Below are positions 27,513 to 36,596 of a stretch of DNA of 64,000 bases, piece by piece. Below the pieces are notes generated by a model. That model was not told the DNA's origin. It saw only the letters and a list, made by a program, of their open reading frames with translations, and did not search any database. A program made the translations under genes and the position numbers. This DNA comes from CBDCUC01 sp965222485 (lineage in GTDB: Bacteria; Pseudomonadota; Alphaproteobacteria; Rhizobiales; Hyphomicrobiaceae), in contig CBDCUC010000039.1 of the NCBI GenBank assembly GCA_965222485.1, forward strand, positions 496,001-560,000, given 5' to 3'. The number at the start of each line of letters is the position of its first letter. The first letter of the stretch is position 1.

Positions 27513-28082
27513 ATGTCGGACCTGCCCGTTCTGCCAAAAGCAGCTCCTGCGCACTTCCCAAGAGCAGCAATCGCCACGGTCGCAACCTTGCATTCCCGGT
27601 TGGGCATCGCCGTATTCTACGTTGCACTTGCTTTGTTGATGTGCGTGATTTCTTCAATTGGGCTTAATCCGGTTGCAACCCTGCGTGCTGCAGCTGCCGA
27701 AGCGGGCTCCGACCAGATCATCTCAGCCAAGACGTCACACGAACGTGCAAAGCGCGGCGAATTGATCCTTGTCGACATTCGCCATCCCGATGAATGGCGT
27801 GAAACCGGTGTGCCCGCCAGCGGGCACGCCATCACCATGCATCAAAGCAAAGCATCATTATTGGAAAAGATGGTGGCAATCGTCGGCTCGGACAAGAACA
27901 AGCCTGTGGCGCTGATTTGTGCGGCCGGCAGCCGAAGCGCCTATCTTCAAGATTGGCTGCGCGGGCATGGTTTCACCAATGTGATGAATGTCGCGGAAGG
28001 TATGGTAGGCGGCGAGTTCGGTGCAGGCTGGGTGAAGAGCGGGCTCCCAACCAAAGCCTGGTCGGGGCCGGCTGCGAAGTGA
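27513..28082 (+). CDS. Membrane-anchored rhodanese-like protein
   Basis: A 189-residue protein with an N-terminal hydrophobic segment (IAVFYVALALLMCVISSIG, about residues 31-49) and a rhodanese domain from about residue 65. The domain has LVDIRHPDEWRETGVP, then the catalytic cysteine loop ALICAAGSRSAYLQDWL and GFTNVMNVAEGMVGGEFG, where the family often has GG-W. It would transfer sulfur from an unknown donor; it is anchored at the membrane, with the domain probably periplasmic. The ATG at 27513 has GGAGG about 8 bases upstream. It lies between gatCA and gatB on the same strand. Confidence 0.85.
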   Translation: MSDLPVLPKAAPAHFPRAAIATVATLHSRLGIAVFYVALALLMCVISSIGLNPVATLRAAAAEAGSDQIISAKTSHERAKRGELILVDIRHPDEWRETGVPASGHAITMHQSKASLLEKMVAIVGSDKNKPVALICAAGSRSAYLQDWLRGHGFTNVMNVAEGMVGGEFGAGWVKSGLPTKAWSGPAAK

Positions 28083-28186
28083 CGCGGCAGCCGCCTGTAG
28101 GTTTCTACCGATTACACAATTGATACAATGCGCGGGCTTTGGTAACCAGAGCCCGTCAAGCAGACCCTGTGAAGGAACAAGCGAAT

Positions 28187-29671
28187 ATGGCGAAGAATGC
28201 CCGGGCGGATGCCAAAGCCGCGAGCAAGCTCATCCCCGGAGCCACTGGCGACTGGGAAGTGATCGTCGGCCTGGAGGTTCATGCGCAGGTCAATTCGCGT
28301 TCCAAGCTGTTCTCCGGCGCCTCCACCGATTTCGGCGGTGAAGCAAACGCACATGTGTCCTTGGTCGATGCTGCAATGCCCGGCATGCTCCCCGTCATCA
28401 ACGAGGAATGTGTGGCGCAAGCCATCCGGACCGGTTTGGGACTGAAAGCCCAGATCAACCCCTATTCTGTGTTTGACCGTAAGAACTATTTCTATCCGGA
28501 TTTACCGCAGGGCTATCAGATCTCACAGTACAAGCAACCCATCGTCGGCGAAGGTGAGATTGAAATCGATGTCGAGGGCGAAACAAAAACAGTGGGCATC
28601 GAGCGCTTGCATCTTGAGCAGGACGCAGGCAAATCGATCCACGATCAGCACCCCGAGTATTCCTACGTCGACCTGAACCGGTCCGGCGTGGCGCTGATGG
28701 AGATCGTGTCCAAGCCCGACATGCGTTCCGCAAAGGAAGCGCAGGCCTATGTCACCAAACTGCGCTCAATCCTGCGTTATCTCGGTACCTGCGATGGCGA
28801 CATGGACAAGGGCAACCTGCGCGCTGACGTCAACGTTTCTGTTCGCAAGCCGGACGACGAACTCGGGACACGCTGCGAAATCAAAAATGTCAATTCCATC
28901 CGCTTCATCGGACAAGCGATTGAGACGGAAGCACGCCGCCAGATCGATATTATCGAGGACGGCGGCACGATAGATCAGGAGACGCGATTATTCGATCCCG
29001 GGCGCGGCGAGACACGCTCAATGCGATCCAAGGAGGAGGCGCACGATTACCGCTATTTTCCCGATCCGGATCTGCTGCCATTGGAATTCACTGATGAGTA
29101 TGTGGACAGTCTGCGCAAAGATCTTCCAGAACTACCCGATGAAAAGCGCGATCGTTTTACAAAGGACTACGGTCTGAGCGCCTACGATGCAGGCGTGCTG
29201 ATTGCCGAGCGTGAAAATGCCGATTATTTCGAGGCTGTGGCTAGGGGCCGGGATGGCAAGGTAGCGGCCAACTGGGTGATTAACGAACTTTTCGGCCGCT
29301 TGAACAAAGAGGGCCTTAACATCGCTCAGTCCCCTGTCAGCGCCGATCAGCTTGGCGGTATCATCGACCTTCTGTCGGCTGACACGATATCAGGCAAGAT
29401 TGCCAAGGATTTGTTCGAGGTTGTCTGGTCGGACGGTGGTGAGCCGGCAAAAATTGTCGAAGAACGCGGTATGAAGCAGGTCACTGACACGGGCGCCATT
29501 GAAGAGGCCGTGGATGCGATCATTGCGGCCAATCCAGAAAAGGTCGAACAGGTCAAAGCCAAGCCGACGATGCTTGGTTGGTTTGTCGGACAGGTGATGA
29601 AGGCGACCGGTGGAAAGGCCAATCCCAAGGCCGTGAACGAAATCCTGAAAGCCAAACTTGAGATCGAATAA
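28187..29671 (+). CDS. gatB: Aspartyl/glutamyl-tRNA amidotransferase subunit B
   Basis: A 494-residue GatB, the kinase/amidotransferase subunit. It shows WEVIVGLEVHAQVNSRSKLF, NRKNYFYPDLP-like FDRKNYFYPDLPQGYQISQY, the HLEQDAGKSIHD motif, DLNRSGVALMEIVS and the LRADVNVSVR signature, then the C-terminal YqeY-like helical domain ending GWFVGQVMKATGGKANPKAV. The ATG at 28187 follows GAAGGA. It is 104 bases downstream of the rhodanese gene and is followed by a hairpin. Confidence 0.97.
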   Translation: MAKNARADAKAASKLIPGATGDWEVIVGLEVHAQVNSRSKLFSGASTDFGGEANAHVSLVDAAMPGMLPVINEECVAQAIRTGLGLKAQINPYSVFDRKNYFYPDLPQGYQISQYKQPIVGEGEIEIDVEGETKTVGIERLHLEQDAGKSIHDQHPEYSYVDLNRSGVALMEIVSKPDMRSAKEAQAYVTKLRSILRYLGTCDGDMDKGNLRADVNVSVRKPDDELGTRCEIKNVNSIRFIGQAIETEARRQIDIIEDGGTIDQETRLFDPGRGETRSMRSKEEAHDYRYFPDPDLLPLEFTDEYVDSLRKDLPELPDEKRDRFTKDYGLSAYDAGVLIAERENADYFEAVARGRDGKVAANWVINELFGRLNKEGLNIAQSPVSADQLGGIIDLLSADTISGKIAKDLFEVVWSDGGEPAKIVEERGMKQVTDTGAIEEAVDAIIAANPEKVEQVKAKPTMLGWFVGQVMKATGGKANPKAVNEILKAKLEIE

Positions 29672-29672
29672 G

Positions 29673-29688
29673 CCGATCACAAGATCGG
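29673..29688 (+). terminator. Hairpin after gatB
   Basis: CCGATC, a 4-base loop ACAA, then GATCGG, beginning 2 bases after the gatB stop. The stem is short (6 pairs) and is not followed by a T run, so it may act as a 3'-end stabiliser or weak terminator between the convergent gatB and antiporter genes. Confidence 0.4.
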
Positions 29689-29771
29689 TTCGCGGATGTG
29701 CTTGCGTGGATTTCGACCATGCGGGTTAATGATGGCAGGCATAATGATGTCGCCTACCAACGCGTGTCCGC

Positions 29772-31532
29772 TCAGCTATTGCTGCTTGCAGCCTCGTCGC
29801 GCACGAGATCTTCGCGTTCGCGCTGGCGCCTGTCAGCAACGATCCTATGGGCGACCTCTGCCGATAACCCCACTTTCGCAAACACCACCTCGGACAAATC
29901 GAGACTTGCCTCAATCGTCTCCGGAACGACTTCGCTGGCACCCAGCGTGATAAGGCGTTTGGCGTGGCGCCTGTCGCGCGCGCGCGCCATGATCGGCAGG
30001 TCAGGAAGAAGACGCCGCACGGCCCACACAACACGTTCCGCCGCGGTCGGGTCATCCATCGTCACCACCAGCGCGCTGGCCCTTTCCACGCCGACGCGCT
30101 TCAAGATGTCGGCATGCGTCGCATCACCAAAATAAACCGCAACACCCGCGCGCCGAAAGCCAGAGACAATACCAACATCCAGGTCCAGTGCGACGTGTAC
30201 GATTTTCTGTTCCTCAAGCAGTTCACCCAACATCTGGCCCACACGTCCGTAGCCGGCAACAATAACGTGGCCTGATAATGCACTGGCATCGGTGCCCGGC
30301 ATTAAGGCCGACGTTGTGCTGGCTGTACCCTCTTCGAATGTCGCTGCCCCGCGTCGTGCCAGCCAGGCTGCACCGGGTGTCAAGAACATGCTGATCGTTG
30401 TCGTGATGAGAATGAATTGGGCGACGGATGGATCGATGAGGTTCCGCGATAATGCTTGCGAGAGCACAAGAAACGCAAATTCACCGCTCTGTCCAAGCAA
30501 AATTGCAGCTTCAAATGCCACAGGAGTGGCGATTGCAAACAACTTGGCCAACCCAAAGAGAATAATGGCTTTCAGAGTGAAAAGGCCCACAACGGACACT
30601 AGCAGCCACCAGGGATTGTCAATGACCAGCTTCAGGTCGAGCGTCATGCCGACGGACACAAAAAAGACGCCCAGAAGCAGGCCCTTGAATGGACCGATAT
30701 CCACTTCGATTTGATGACGGTATTCGGTTTCGGCCAATAAAAGCCCAGCCAGAAATGCACCGAGCGCAAGCGACAGCCCGGCCTCGGACGTTGCAGCTGC
30801 TGTGCCGATTGCCACGAGGAGCAAAGCCGCCATAAACATTTCACGGCTCTTCGTCGCTCCGACCAGATCGAATATTGGCCGCAACACAACTCGTCCTAAG
30901 GCAATGATGATGCCAATGACGAGAAACGCTTTGCCCACTGCCAGGGCGAGATCGAAGGCGACGTTACCCTGCCCTTGAGTGCCCAACACGCCAACCAGGA
31001 ATAAAATGGGCACCACGGCCAGGTCCTGGAACAAGAGAACTGAAAACCCGACGTTGCCGGTCGCTGATCCCAGCCTCCTATTTTCGATCAAAAGCTGCAT
31101 CACGATTGCAGTCGAAGACAGGGCCAGGGCAGCGCCGATCACGATGGAAGCGGTTACGTCATTGCCGAATTGCATTGCGATTAGTCCAATCGCGAGCGCG
31201 CTCACCAGCACCTGTGCCGTTCCCAATCCGAAAACGAGGCGGCGCAGCGCAATTAGCCGGTCCAGCGACAACGACAACCCGATCATGAACATCAGGAATA
31301 CGATGCCCAGCTCCGCCAGCATCTTGATGCTTGATACGTCTTCGATGACAACGACCGACAGCCAGGGAAAATCGGCCACCAGACGACCCAGACCGAAAGG
31401 CCCGATGATCAGCCCCACCAATAGAAATCCAATCACGGGCGAGGTTCGAAGGCGGTGCAATAGCGGGACGATCAATACGACCGCTGCCAGAAAAACAACG
31501 ATTTCGCGAAGGTGCAAATTATCAGTGTGCAA
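29772..31532 (-). CDS. Kef/CPA2-type cation:proton antiporter
   Basis: A 586-residue antiporter. About twelve transmembrane segments of the Na/H exchanger domain occupy residues 1-385, including GFLLVGLIIGPFGLG and LALGAFLAGLLLAETEYRHQ. The C-terminal part is a TrkA-N (RCK) domain: HVIVAGYGRVGQMLGELLEEQ, then VYFGDATHADILKRVGVERA. It probably exports potassium or sodium in exchange for protons. I chose the TTG at 31532 because GAGGA lies about 8 bases upstream and the protein then starts just before the first membrane helix; the frame is open to 31610. It is divergent from btaA. Confidence 0.9.
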   Translation of the reverse strand: MHTDNLHLREIVVFLAAVVLIVPLLHRLRTSPVIGFLLVGLIIGPFGLGRLVADFPWLSVVVIEDVSSIKMLAELGIVFLMFMIGLSLSLDRLIALRRLVFGLGTAQVLVSALAIGLIAMQFGNDVTASIVIGAALALSSTAIVMQLLIENRRLGSATGNVGFSVLLFQDLAVVPILFLVGVLGTQGQGNVAFDLALAVGKAFLVIGIIIALGRVVLRPIFDLVGATKSREMFMAALLLVAIGTAAATSEAGLSLALGAFLAGLLLAETEYRHQIEVDIGPFKGLLLGVFFVSVGMTLDLKLVIDNPWWLLVSVVGLFTLKAIILFGLAKLFAIATPVAFEAAILLGQSGEFAFLVLSQALSRNLIDPSVAQFILITTTISMFLTPGAAWLARRGAATFEEGTASTTSALMPGTDASALSGHVIVAGYGRVGQMLGELLEEQKIVHVALDLDVGIVSGFRRAGVAVYFGDATHADILKRVGVERASALVVTMDDPTAAERVVWAVRRLLPDLPIMARARDRRHAKRLITLGASEVVPETIEASLDLSEVVFAKVGLSAEVAHRIVADRRQREREDLVRDEAASSNS

Positions 31533-31990
31533 AGACGTGTCCTCGTAGACGCACCAAAAGATGTTGTGGCTCCAAGAAACGGGAGCCACGCCAACACTAT
31601 CGCACAACAATATCGATTTGTGCGCTCACAGCACCAGCGTGCCGCCTCTTTTGCCGGCTGATAAGCAGCCCGATATGCTACACATTGACGCTTGATTGTA
31701 GGCTTGGACAATGTCACAGAACCGCAATACGAAGCGCATAATGGGTTCTATTCAGCGCGTTAATGTCGGTAAAGCTTGCAAGATTTCGAAACTGCTGTCT
31801 TGGTGCCTAGTCCGACCATCGACTGCTGCGAGAATATGCGAGGCAGTCATTGCCGGTCGAAATGGCGGCAGACGGGCGTGATTGCCCCAAGGCACTGAAG
31901 TATCGTATTGGTGCATCGACGCCGATCCGGGAAAAAAACTGTTGCGTTCACGGGCGGCTGCAAGATCTTCTTTGGTATTCCGGGGGAACT
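31533..31990. other. Divergent promoter region between antiporter and btaA
   Basis: A 458-base gap. The part from 31533 to 31610 could be coding if the antiporter starts further upstream. I see no full Pho box (two CTGTCAT-like repeats spaced by four bases), although btaAB is phosphate-starvation induced in other rhizobia. GGGGGA immediately before 31991 is the btaA ribosome binding site. Confidence 0.35.
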
Positions 31991-33256
31991 ATGACCTCAA
32001 CACAGGATAGCCTGACACTTAAAGAGAGCAAGCGCGACCAAGGTGAACGCAATAAACGTCTGCGTCAGGCTGTGCACCGCCATAAGGCGACGTCACGCCA
32101 AGGCATTCAAGAGCGTTTGTTCACGCTCGCCTTCTCTGGTCTCGTCTATCCGCAAATATGGGAAGATCCGGTCGTTGATTTGGAGGCCTTGAGCCTGAAG
32201 GATGGCGAACATCTGGTCGCCATCGCGTCTGGCGGTTGCAACATCCTGAGTTACCTGACCGCAGCCGATGTTGAAATCACGGCAATCGATCTGAACCCGG
32301 CACACATCGCGCTAAACAACTTGAAGCTGGCAGCGGCCCAACATTTGCCGAACTATGCAGCGTTCCATCGATTTTTTGCAGAGGCCGACGCGGCAGAAAA
32401 TATCCGCGCTTATTTCTCCCACATTCAACCGCACTTGGATGCCGCAACACGTAAGTACTGGGAGTCGAGAGATAAGTTTGGCCGTCGCAGGGTCGGGTAT
32501 TTCGGGCGTAATCTGTACCGTCACGGCTTGCTTGGAACCTTTATCGGTGCAAGCCACCTGATTGCGCGTGCACATGGTCGCAATCCGCGCCATCTACTTC
32601 GCGCAAAGACCCGTGATGAACAGCGCCAAATCTTCAATTCCGAATTGGCCCCGCTGTTCGAGAAGCGCCACATTCGCTGGCTGATGAACAAGCCGAGCGC
32701 GCTGTTTGGGTTGGGCATCCCGCCATCTCAATTCGAAGCGCTCAAGGGCGATCAAAATCATATGGCCGAAGTCTTGCGCGCGCGCCTTGAGCGTCTTGCC
32801 TGCGACTTCGATCTGCAGGACAACTACTTTGCCTGGCAGGCGTTTGGCCGCCGTTACGCCAGTGGCGGTTCAGGCCCGCTCCCACCTTATCTACAACGCG
32901 AAAACTACGATACGCTGCGCGCAAGAGCCGGCAACATCGACGTCGTGCATGCCTCGTTCACAGAATACTTGGCCTCTCAACCTGAGGCATCCTGCGACGC
33001 TTATGTCTTGCTTGATGCACAGGACTGGATGACGGACCAACAGCTTAATGACCTGTGGGCTGGCATCATCCGTACTGCGCGCCCAGGTGCACGCGTCATA
33101 TTTCGCACCGCTGGCGAAGAAACGATCCTGCCTGGCCGGCTGTCCGACGATATCCTGTCTCGCTTCAGCTATGACCCCGAGCCATGCCGGGAGCTGACGT
33201 TAAAGGACCGCTCTTCGATTTACGGTGGCTTCCATTTGTACGTATTGAACTCTTGA
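31991..33256 (+). CDS. btaA: BtaA, SAM:diacylglycerol 3-amino-3-carboxypropyltransferase
   Basis: A 421-residue DUF3419 protein. BtaA moves the 3-amino-3-carboxypropyl group of S-adenosylmethionine to diacylglycerol, making diacylglyceryl-homoserine, the first step to the betaine lipid DGTS. Seen: FSGLVYPQIWEDPVVDLEAL, the SAM-binding VAIASGGCNILSYLTA and ITAIDLNPAHIALN, and the second half YVLLDAQDWMTDQQL with RPGARVIFRTAG. The ATG at 31991 has GGGGGA 4 bases before it. btaB follows after 11 bases. Confidence 0.93.
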   Translation: MTSTQDSLTLKESKRDQGERNKRLRQAVHRHKATSRQGIQERLFTLAFSGLVYPQIWEDPVVDLEALSLKDGEHLVAIASGGCNILSYLTAADVEITAIDLNPAHIALNNLKLAAAQHLPNYAAFHRFFAEADAAENIRAYFSHIQPHLDAATRKYWESRDKFGRRRVGYFGRNLYRHGLLGTFIGASHLIARAHGRNPRHLLRAKTRDEQRQIFNSELAPLFEKRHIRWLMNKPSALFGLGIPPSQFEALKGDQNHMAEVLRARLERLACDFDLQDNYFAWQAFGRRYASGGSGPLPPYLQRENYDTLRARAGNIDVVHASFTEYLASQPEASCDAYVLLDAQDWMTDQQLNDLWAGIIRTARPGARVIFRTAGEETILPGRLSDDILSRFSYDPEPCRELTLKDRSSIYGGFHLYVLNS

Positions 33257-33267
33257 GAGCGAACCTG

Positions 33268-33936
33268 GTGACCACAAACAGCACGACCGGAGGTGAGGAT
33301 GCCGCTAAGCACATGGACGGCATCTACCGCTACCAACGCTACATCTATGATCTAACGCGCAAGTATTATCTGCTTGGCCGCGATCGTATGATCGCCGGTC
33401 TGGAATCACCGCCGGGCGGCACGATTTTGGAAGTGGGATGCGGCACGGGCCGCAATCTTATTCTGGCCGCGCGGGCCTATCCTGACGCCAAGTTGTTTGG
33501 CTTCGACATATCAAGCATGATGCTGGAGACGGCACGGGCAAATATTGCCAAGGCCGGTCTTGCGGACCGCATTCAGCTCGCACAGGGTGATGCCTCCGAC
33601 TTTTCAGTTGCCGAACTGTTTAGCGAGGACGGTGTCGACCGCGTGTTTATTTCTTATACGCTGTCGATGGTGCCGCCTTGGAAGGCGGCTTTGCCACAGG
33701 CCTATCGGGCAGTGAGGCCTGGCGGCTCTTTGCACATTGTCGACTTCGGGCAACAGTCCGATCTGCCCCGATGGTTCAAGTCCGTGCTTGAGGGCTGGCT
33801 CGCCAAGTTTTCAGTGACACCGCGTGCAGATCTGGAAACTGAACTGCAAAAACTCGTCGGCGACAAGGGCGGTAGCTTGGACTTCACGCGTCTCTATCGC
33901 GACTACGCCCAGTATGCCGTCGTCCGTAAAGTCTGA
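33268..33936 (+). CDS. btaB: BtaB, diacylglyceryl-homoserine N-methyltransferase
   Basis: A class I SAM-dependent methyltransferase of about 222 residues with motif I ILEVGCGTGRNLILAAR, motif II LFGFDISSMMLETAR and the post-motif YRAVRPGGSLHIVDFG. Being 11 bases after btaA and starting with MDGIYRYQRYIYDLTRKYYLLGR-like residues typical of BtaB, it should methylate diacylglyceryl-homoserine three times to give DGTS. The GTG at 33268 is the first start after the btaA stop; ATG at 33313 is a good alternative, with GGTGAGG upstream. Confidence 0.9.
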   Translation: MTTNSTTGGEDAAKHMDGIYRYQRYIYDLTRKYYLLGRDRMIAGLESPPGGTILEVGCGTGRNLILAARAYPDAKLFGFDISSMMLETARANIAKAGLADRIQLAQGDASDFSVAELFSEDGVDRVFISYTLSMVPPWKAALPQAYRAVRPGGSLHIVDFGQQSDLPRWFKSVLEGWLAKFSVTPRADLETELQKLVGDKGGSLDFTRLYRDYAQYAVVRKV

Positions 33937-34024
33937 ATTGAAAACGGATGCAGATCGGGATGCAGAGACAGGCCGACGCGGCCAACACGGTGCAGGCAGG
34001 CGCTGCAGCTGCTGAGGGTCCTAT

Positions 34025-34564
34025 TCAGCCGCCAGTTACGAGCGCCCATAGGGCCGACATGACGCTGCCAATAGCATCACCAAACATCAACAGGACGAAT
34101 GCCCACAAAAACGCAGACGACCAGTTTGCGATTTGAAACAGCTTCCAATCCATTTGTGTAGCGCCGGCGACAATTGGAACAGACGCGCGGAACGGCCCTG
34201 AGAACCGCCCAAGAACGATTGCCCACACACCGTACTTCTCAAAGAATTCATGGCCGCGCGGCAACAAGTCCGGATAGCGGGACAACGGCCACATACGCGC
34301 GATCTGATCATGATAGTGATAGCCGAGCCAATAAGAGACCCAGTCACCCAATCCCGCGCCAATGCTGGCTGCAATCCACACCAGGACGAAGGTCCAGTCA
34401 GAAGTACCAATGAGCGCGCCAAGCGCAACGAGCATGCCCCAGAACGGTAGTATGAGCGAAACGAATGCAATGGACTCACCGAACGCCAATACAAAGACTA
34501 TCGGTATCGCCCACTCGCGGTGATCGCGAACAAGGGCAATAATGGCATCGCTATATTCTTGCAC
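34025..34564 (-). CDS. DedA family membrane protein
   Basis: A 179-residue DedA/SNARE-associated family protein. It has hydrophobic segments IPIVFVLAFGESIAFVSLIL, FVLVWIAASIGAGLGDWVSY and a C-terminal FLWAFVLLMFGDAIGSVM. The family marks are the acidic FGESIAF near the N-terminus and GRFSGPFRASVPIVAG. DedA proteins are thought to move phospholipids or undecaprenyl carriers across the inner membrane. It is convergent with btaB, 88 bases away. Confidence 0.88.
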   Translation of the reverse strand: MQEYSDAIIALVRDHREWAIPIVFVLAFGESIAFVSLILPFWGMLVALGALIGTSDWTFVLVWIAASIGAGLGDWVSYWLGYHYHDQIARMWPLSRYPDLLPRGHEFFEKYGVWAIVLGRFSGPFRASVPIVAGATQMDWKLFQIANWSSAFLWAFVLLMFGDAIGSVMSALWALVTGG

Positions 34565-34778
34565 GGCGCGTGTTCTTTGCTTTCAAAGGCTAATGGGTGG
34601 GATGGCCAGGTAGGATGGATTGGCAGCCGCAGTTTTTTGGTTGATCGATTGTAGGCGCTACCGAACCAGTCAATTGGTGTGCGGAAGGGCCGATGTTGCC
34701 CTGGCTGCGAAAGAAAGGAAAGCCGCTTTTTGTGAATATCAGTACCAATTGGTAACCGCGGTCTGAACGTAGTTGAGC

Positions 34779-35231
34779 TCAGCAGCGCCGCTTGATCTCC
34801 CGTCCCAGCTCCCTGCCGACCTCTCCGGCTAGCATCTTGCCGCGCGATACTTGTGCAGGAGACAACCCGCGCGCTCCGGCGCCGGAAAGCACTTTCGGTG
34901 CGTTTTGCGCTTCCGTTCGACCGGTCTTAAGCTCAGCACATGACAACTGGGACTTTCGTTGCTTGAACGCAAACAGGCGCACACCTGAGGCATAAGCCTT
35001 TGGAGTTGCGGGCTGGTTGATCCATGATTTATCGGGCGAAGACACAAGAGACTTCAACGCTGCTTGGCGATGCTTGACACATAGCGGTGTGTCGTCCACG
35101 CAAGACAACCCCAAACTCGGGTCGCCGATGGTTGCCCCACCGCCAGTGCAGCCGCATAGAGCAAGCGTGGTACACAGTACCGCACAAACGGCAACAATTG
35201 GCTGCGAGAACCCCATGGGTGCGTCCTTCAT
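34779..35231 (-). CDS. Hypothetical lipoprotein
   Basis: A 150-residue protein with an N-terminal hydrophobic stretch (IVAVCAVLCTTLALCGC) ending in a probable lipobox LCGC, so it is likely a lipidated periplasmic protein. The remainder is cysteine-containing (GLSCVDDTPLCVKHR and a final RRC) and basic. I do not recognise a domain. The frame has starts at 35231 and 35216; both put the lipobox in a plausible place. No near neighbours on the same strand. Confidence 0.6.
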   Translation of the reverse strand: MKDAPMGFSQPIVAVCAVLCTTLALCGCTGGGATIGDPSLGLSCVDDTPLCVKHRQAALKSLVSSPDKSWINQPATPKAYASGVRLFAFKQRKSQLSCAELKTGRTEAQNAPKVLSGAGARGLSPAQVSRGKMLAGEVGRELGREIKRRC

Positions 35232-35530
35232 TTGGTGGTCCGGCGAAACGTAATCGCGTGCAGTGGTGGAACAATCGATTGAGCGGCTTACGGATCAGGC
35301 GTGGCGGCGTCAAGGCAGAGTTGTGACGGAGGCGGTACCCTCAACCTAGAAAATGGTCAATAAGTCAGGGGCAAGGTCGCGATGTTTGTGCCCCAATTGG
35401 CAAGTCGCGCGACAGCACCCACGATCCTCGATATGCTGCCGCGAATGACGCCAGTGCCGCCCGGTGCCGCGGATGGAATGGAAAAGAACCGCAAGCCGCA
35501 TAGGTAAAAGTAAGGAGTAGCCAACAAGCC

Positions 35531-36508
35531 ATGGTGCATGCCGTTACAATTGAAGCCCACGGGGGCCCGGAAAATCTCAATTGGACTGAAGTAAAGCTTA
35601 CGCCACCGGCTGCAGGCGAAGTACGCCTGCGGCAGACGGCGGTTGGGCTCAACTATATCGACGTCTATCACCGTACCGGTCTTTATCCAGTCCCCTCTCT
35701 GCCAGCAGTCATTGGAATGGAAGGCGCCGGCGAAGTCACTGAAGTGGGTGAGGGCGTTGAGGATATTGCAGTGGGCGATCGGGTCGCCTACGCAACCCCG
35801 CCTCTGGGCGCGTATGCGCAAGCGCGAAACATCCCTGCCGATCGCGTCGTCAAAATACCGGATAAAATTGATGACCGGACCGCCGCTGCGATCATGCTGC
35901 AAGGCATGACAGCGCGCTATTTGTTGCGCGAGACCTATAAGGTCGGACCGCAGACGGTCATGTTGTTTCATGCCGCGGCCGGAGGCGTTGGGTTGATTGC
36001 TTGCCAGTGGGCGTGCCACCTAGGCGCAACGATTATTGGAACCGTCGGATCCGAAGAAAAGGCACAATTAGCACGCGAGCACGGATGCACGCATACGATA
36101 AACTATCGCACTGAAGACTTCGTCACGCGGGTCAGGGAGTTGACGCAAGGGCAAGGTTGCGATGTCGTGTATGACTCGGTCGGAAAGGATACGTTTCCCG
36201 CATCCCTTGATTGCCTGAAGCCCCGCGGGCTGTGGGTCAGTTTTGGCAATGCGTCAGGTGCCATCACGGCATTCGATATCGGTGTATTAGCCGCAAAGGG
36301 ATCGCTCTTTGCCACGCGGCCAACTTTGATGAACTACACGCAAGACCGCAAAGATCTCCTGACAAGTGCAAACGATTTGTTTGATGTGGTGCAAAATGGC
36401 GCCGTGAAAATCAACATCAATCAAACGTTCGACTTGAAGGATGCGGCAGAGGCCCACCGGCAACTCGAAGCACGACGCACGACAGGGTCGACAATCCTCA
36501 TTCCATGA
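35531..36508 (+). CDS. Zinc-free quinone oxidoreductase (QorA-like)
   Basis: A 325-residue medium-chain dehydrogenase/reductase of the quinone oxidoreductase type, which reduces quinones or enones with NADPH. The GroES-like half has GVGLNYIDVYHRTGLYP and MEGAGEVTEVGEGV; the Rossmann half has LFHAAAGGVGLIACQWA and IIGTVGSEEKA. Structural zinc cysteines of alcohol dehydrogenases are absent. The C-terminal QLEARRTTGSTILIP is typical of the family. The start ATG at 35531 is immediately followed by a GTG, with AAGGAG 13 bases upstream. Confidence 0.92.
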   Translation: MVHAVTIEAHGGPENLNWTEVKLTPPAAGEVRLRQTAVGLNYIDVYHRTGLYPVPSLPAVIGMEGAGEVTEVGEGVEDIAVGDRVAYATPPLGAYAQARNIPADRVVKIPDKIDDRTAAAIMLQGMTARYLLRETYKVGPQTVMLFHAAAGGVGLIACQWACHLGATIIGTVGSEEKAQLAREHGCTHTINYRTEDFVTRVRELTQGQGCDVVYDSVGKDTFPASLDCLKPRGLWVSFGNASGAITAFDIGVLAAKGSLFATRPTLMNYTQDRKDLLTSANDLFDVVQNGAVKININQTFDLKDAAEAHRQLEARRTTGSTILIP

Positions 36509-36596
36509 TTGAAACGGACGTACACTTCAGTCGATGGTCTTGTAGCGCGCCAGCTGCCGTGCCCTGCGGAAACCGGTTGACAGGTGAGCCATTGCC

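Noticed and set aside
35357..36019. 220-codon minus-strand frame over the quinone oxidoreductase gene
   Set aside because: It is a shadow of the clearly homologous plus-strand gene.
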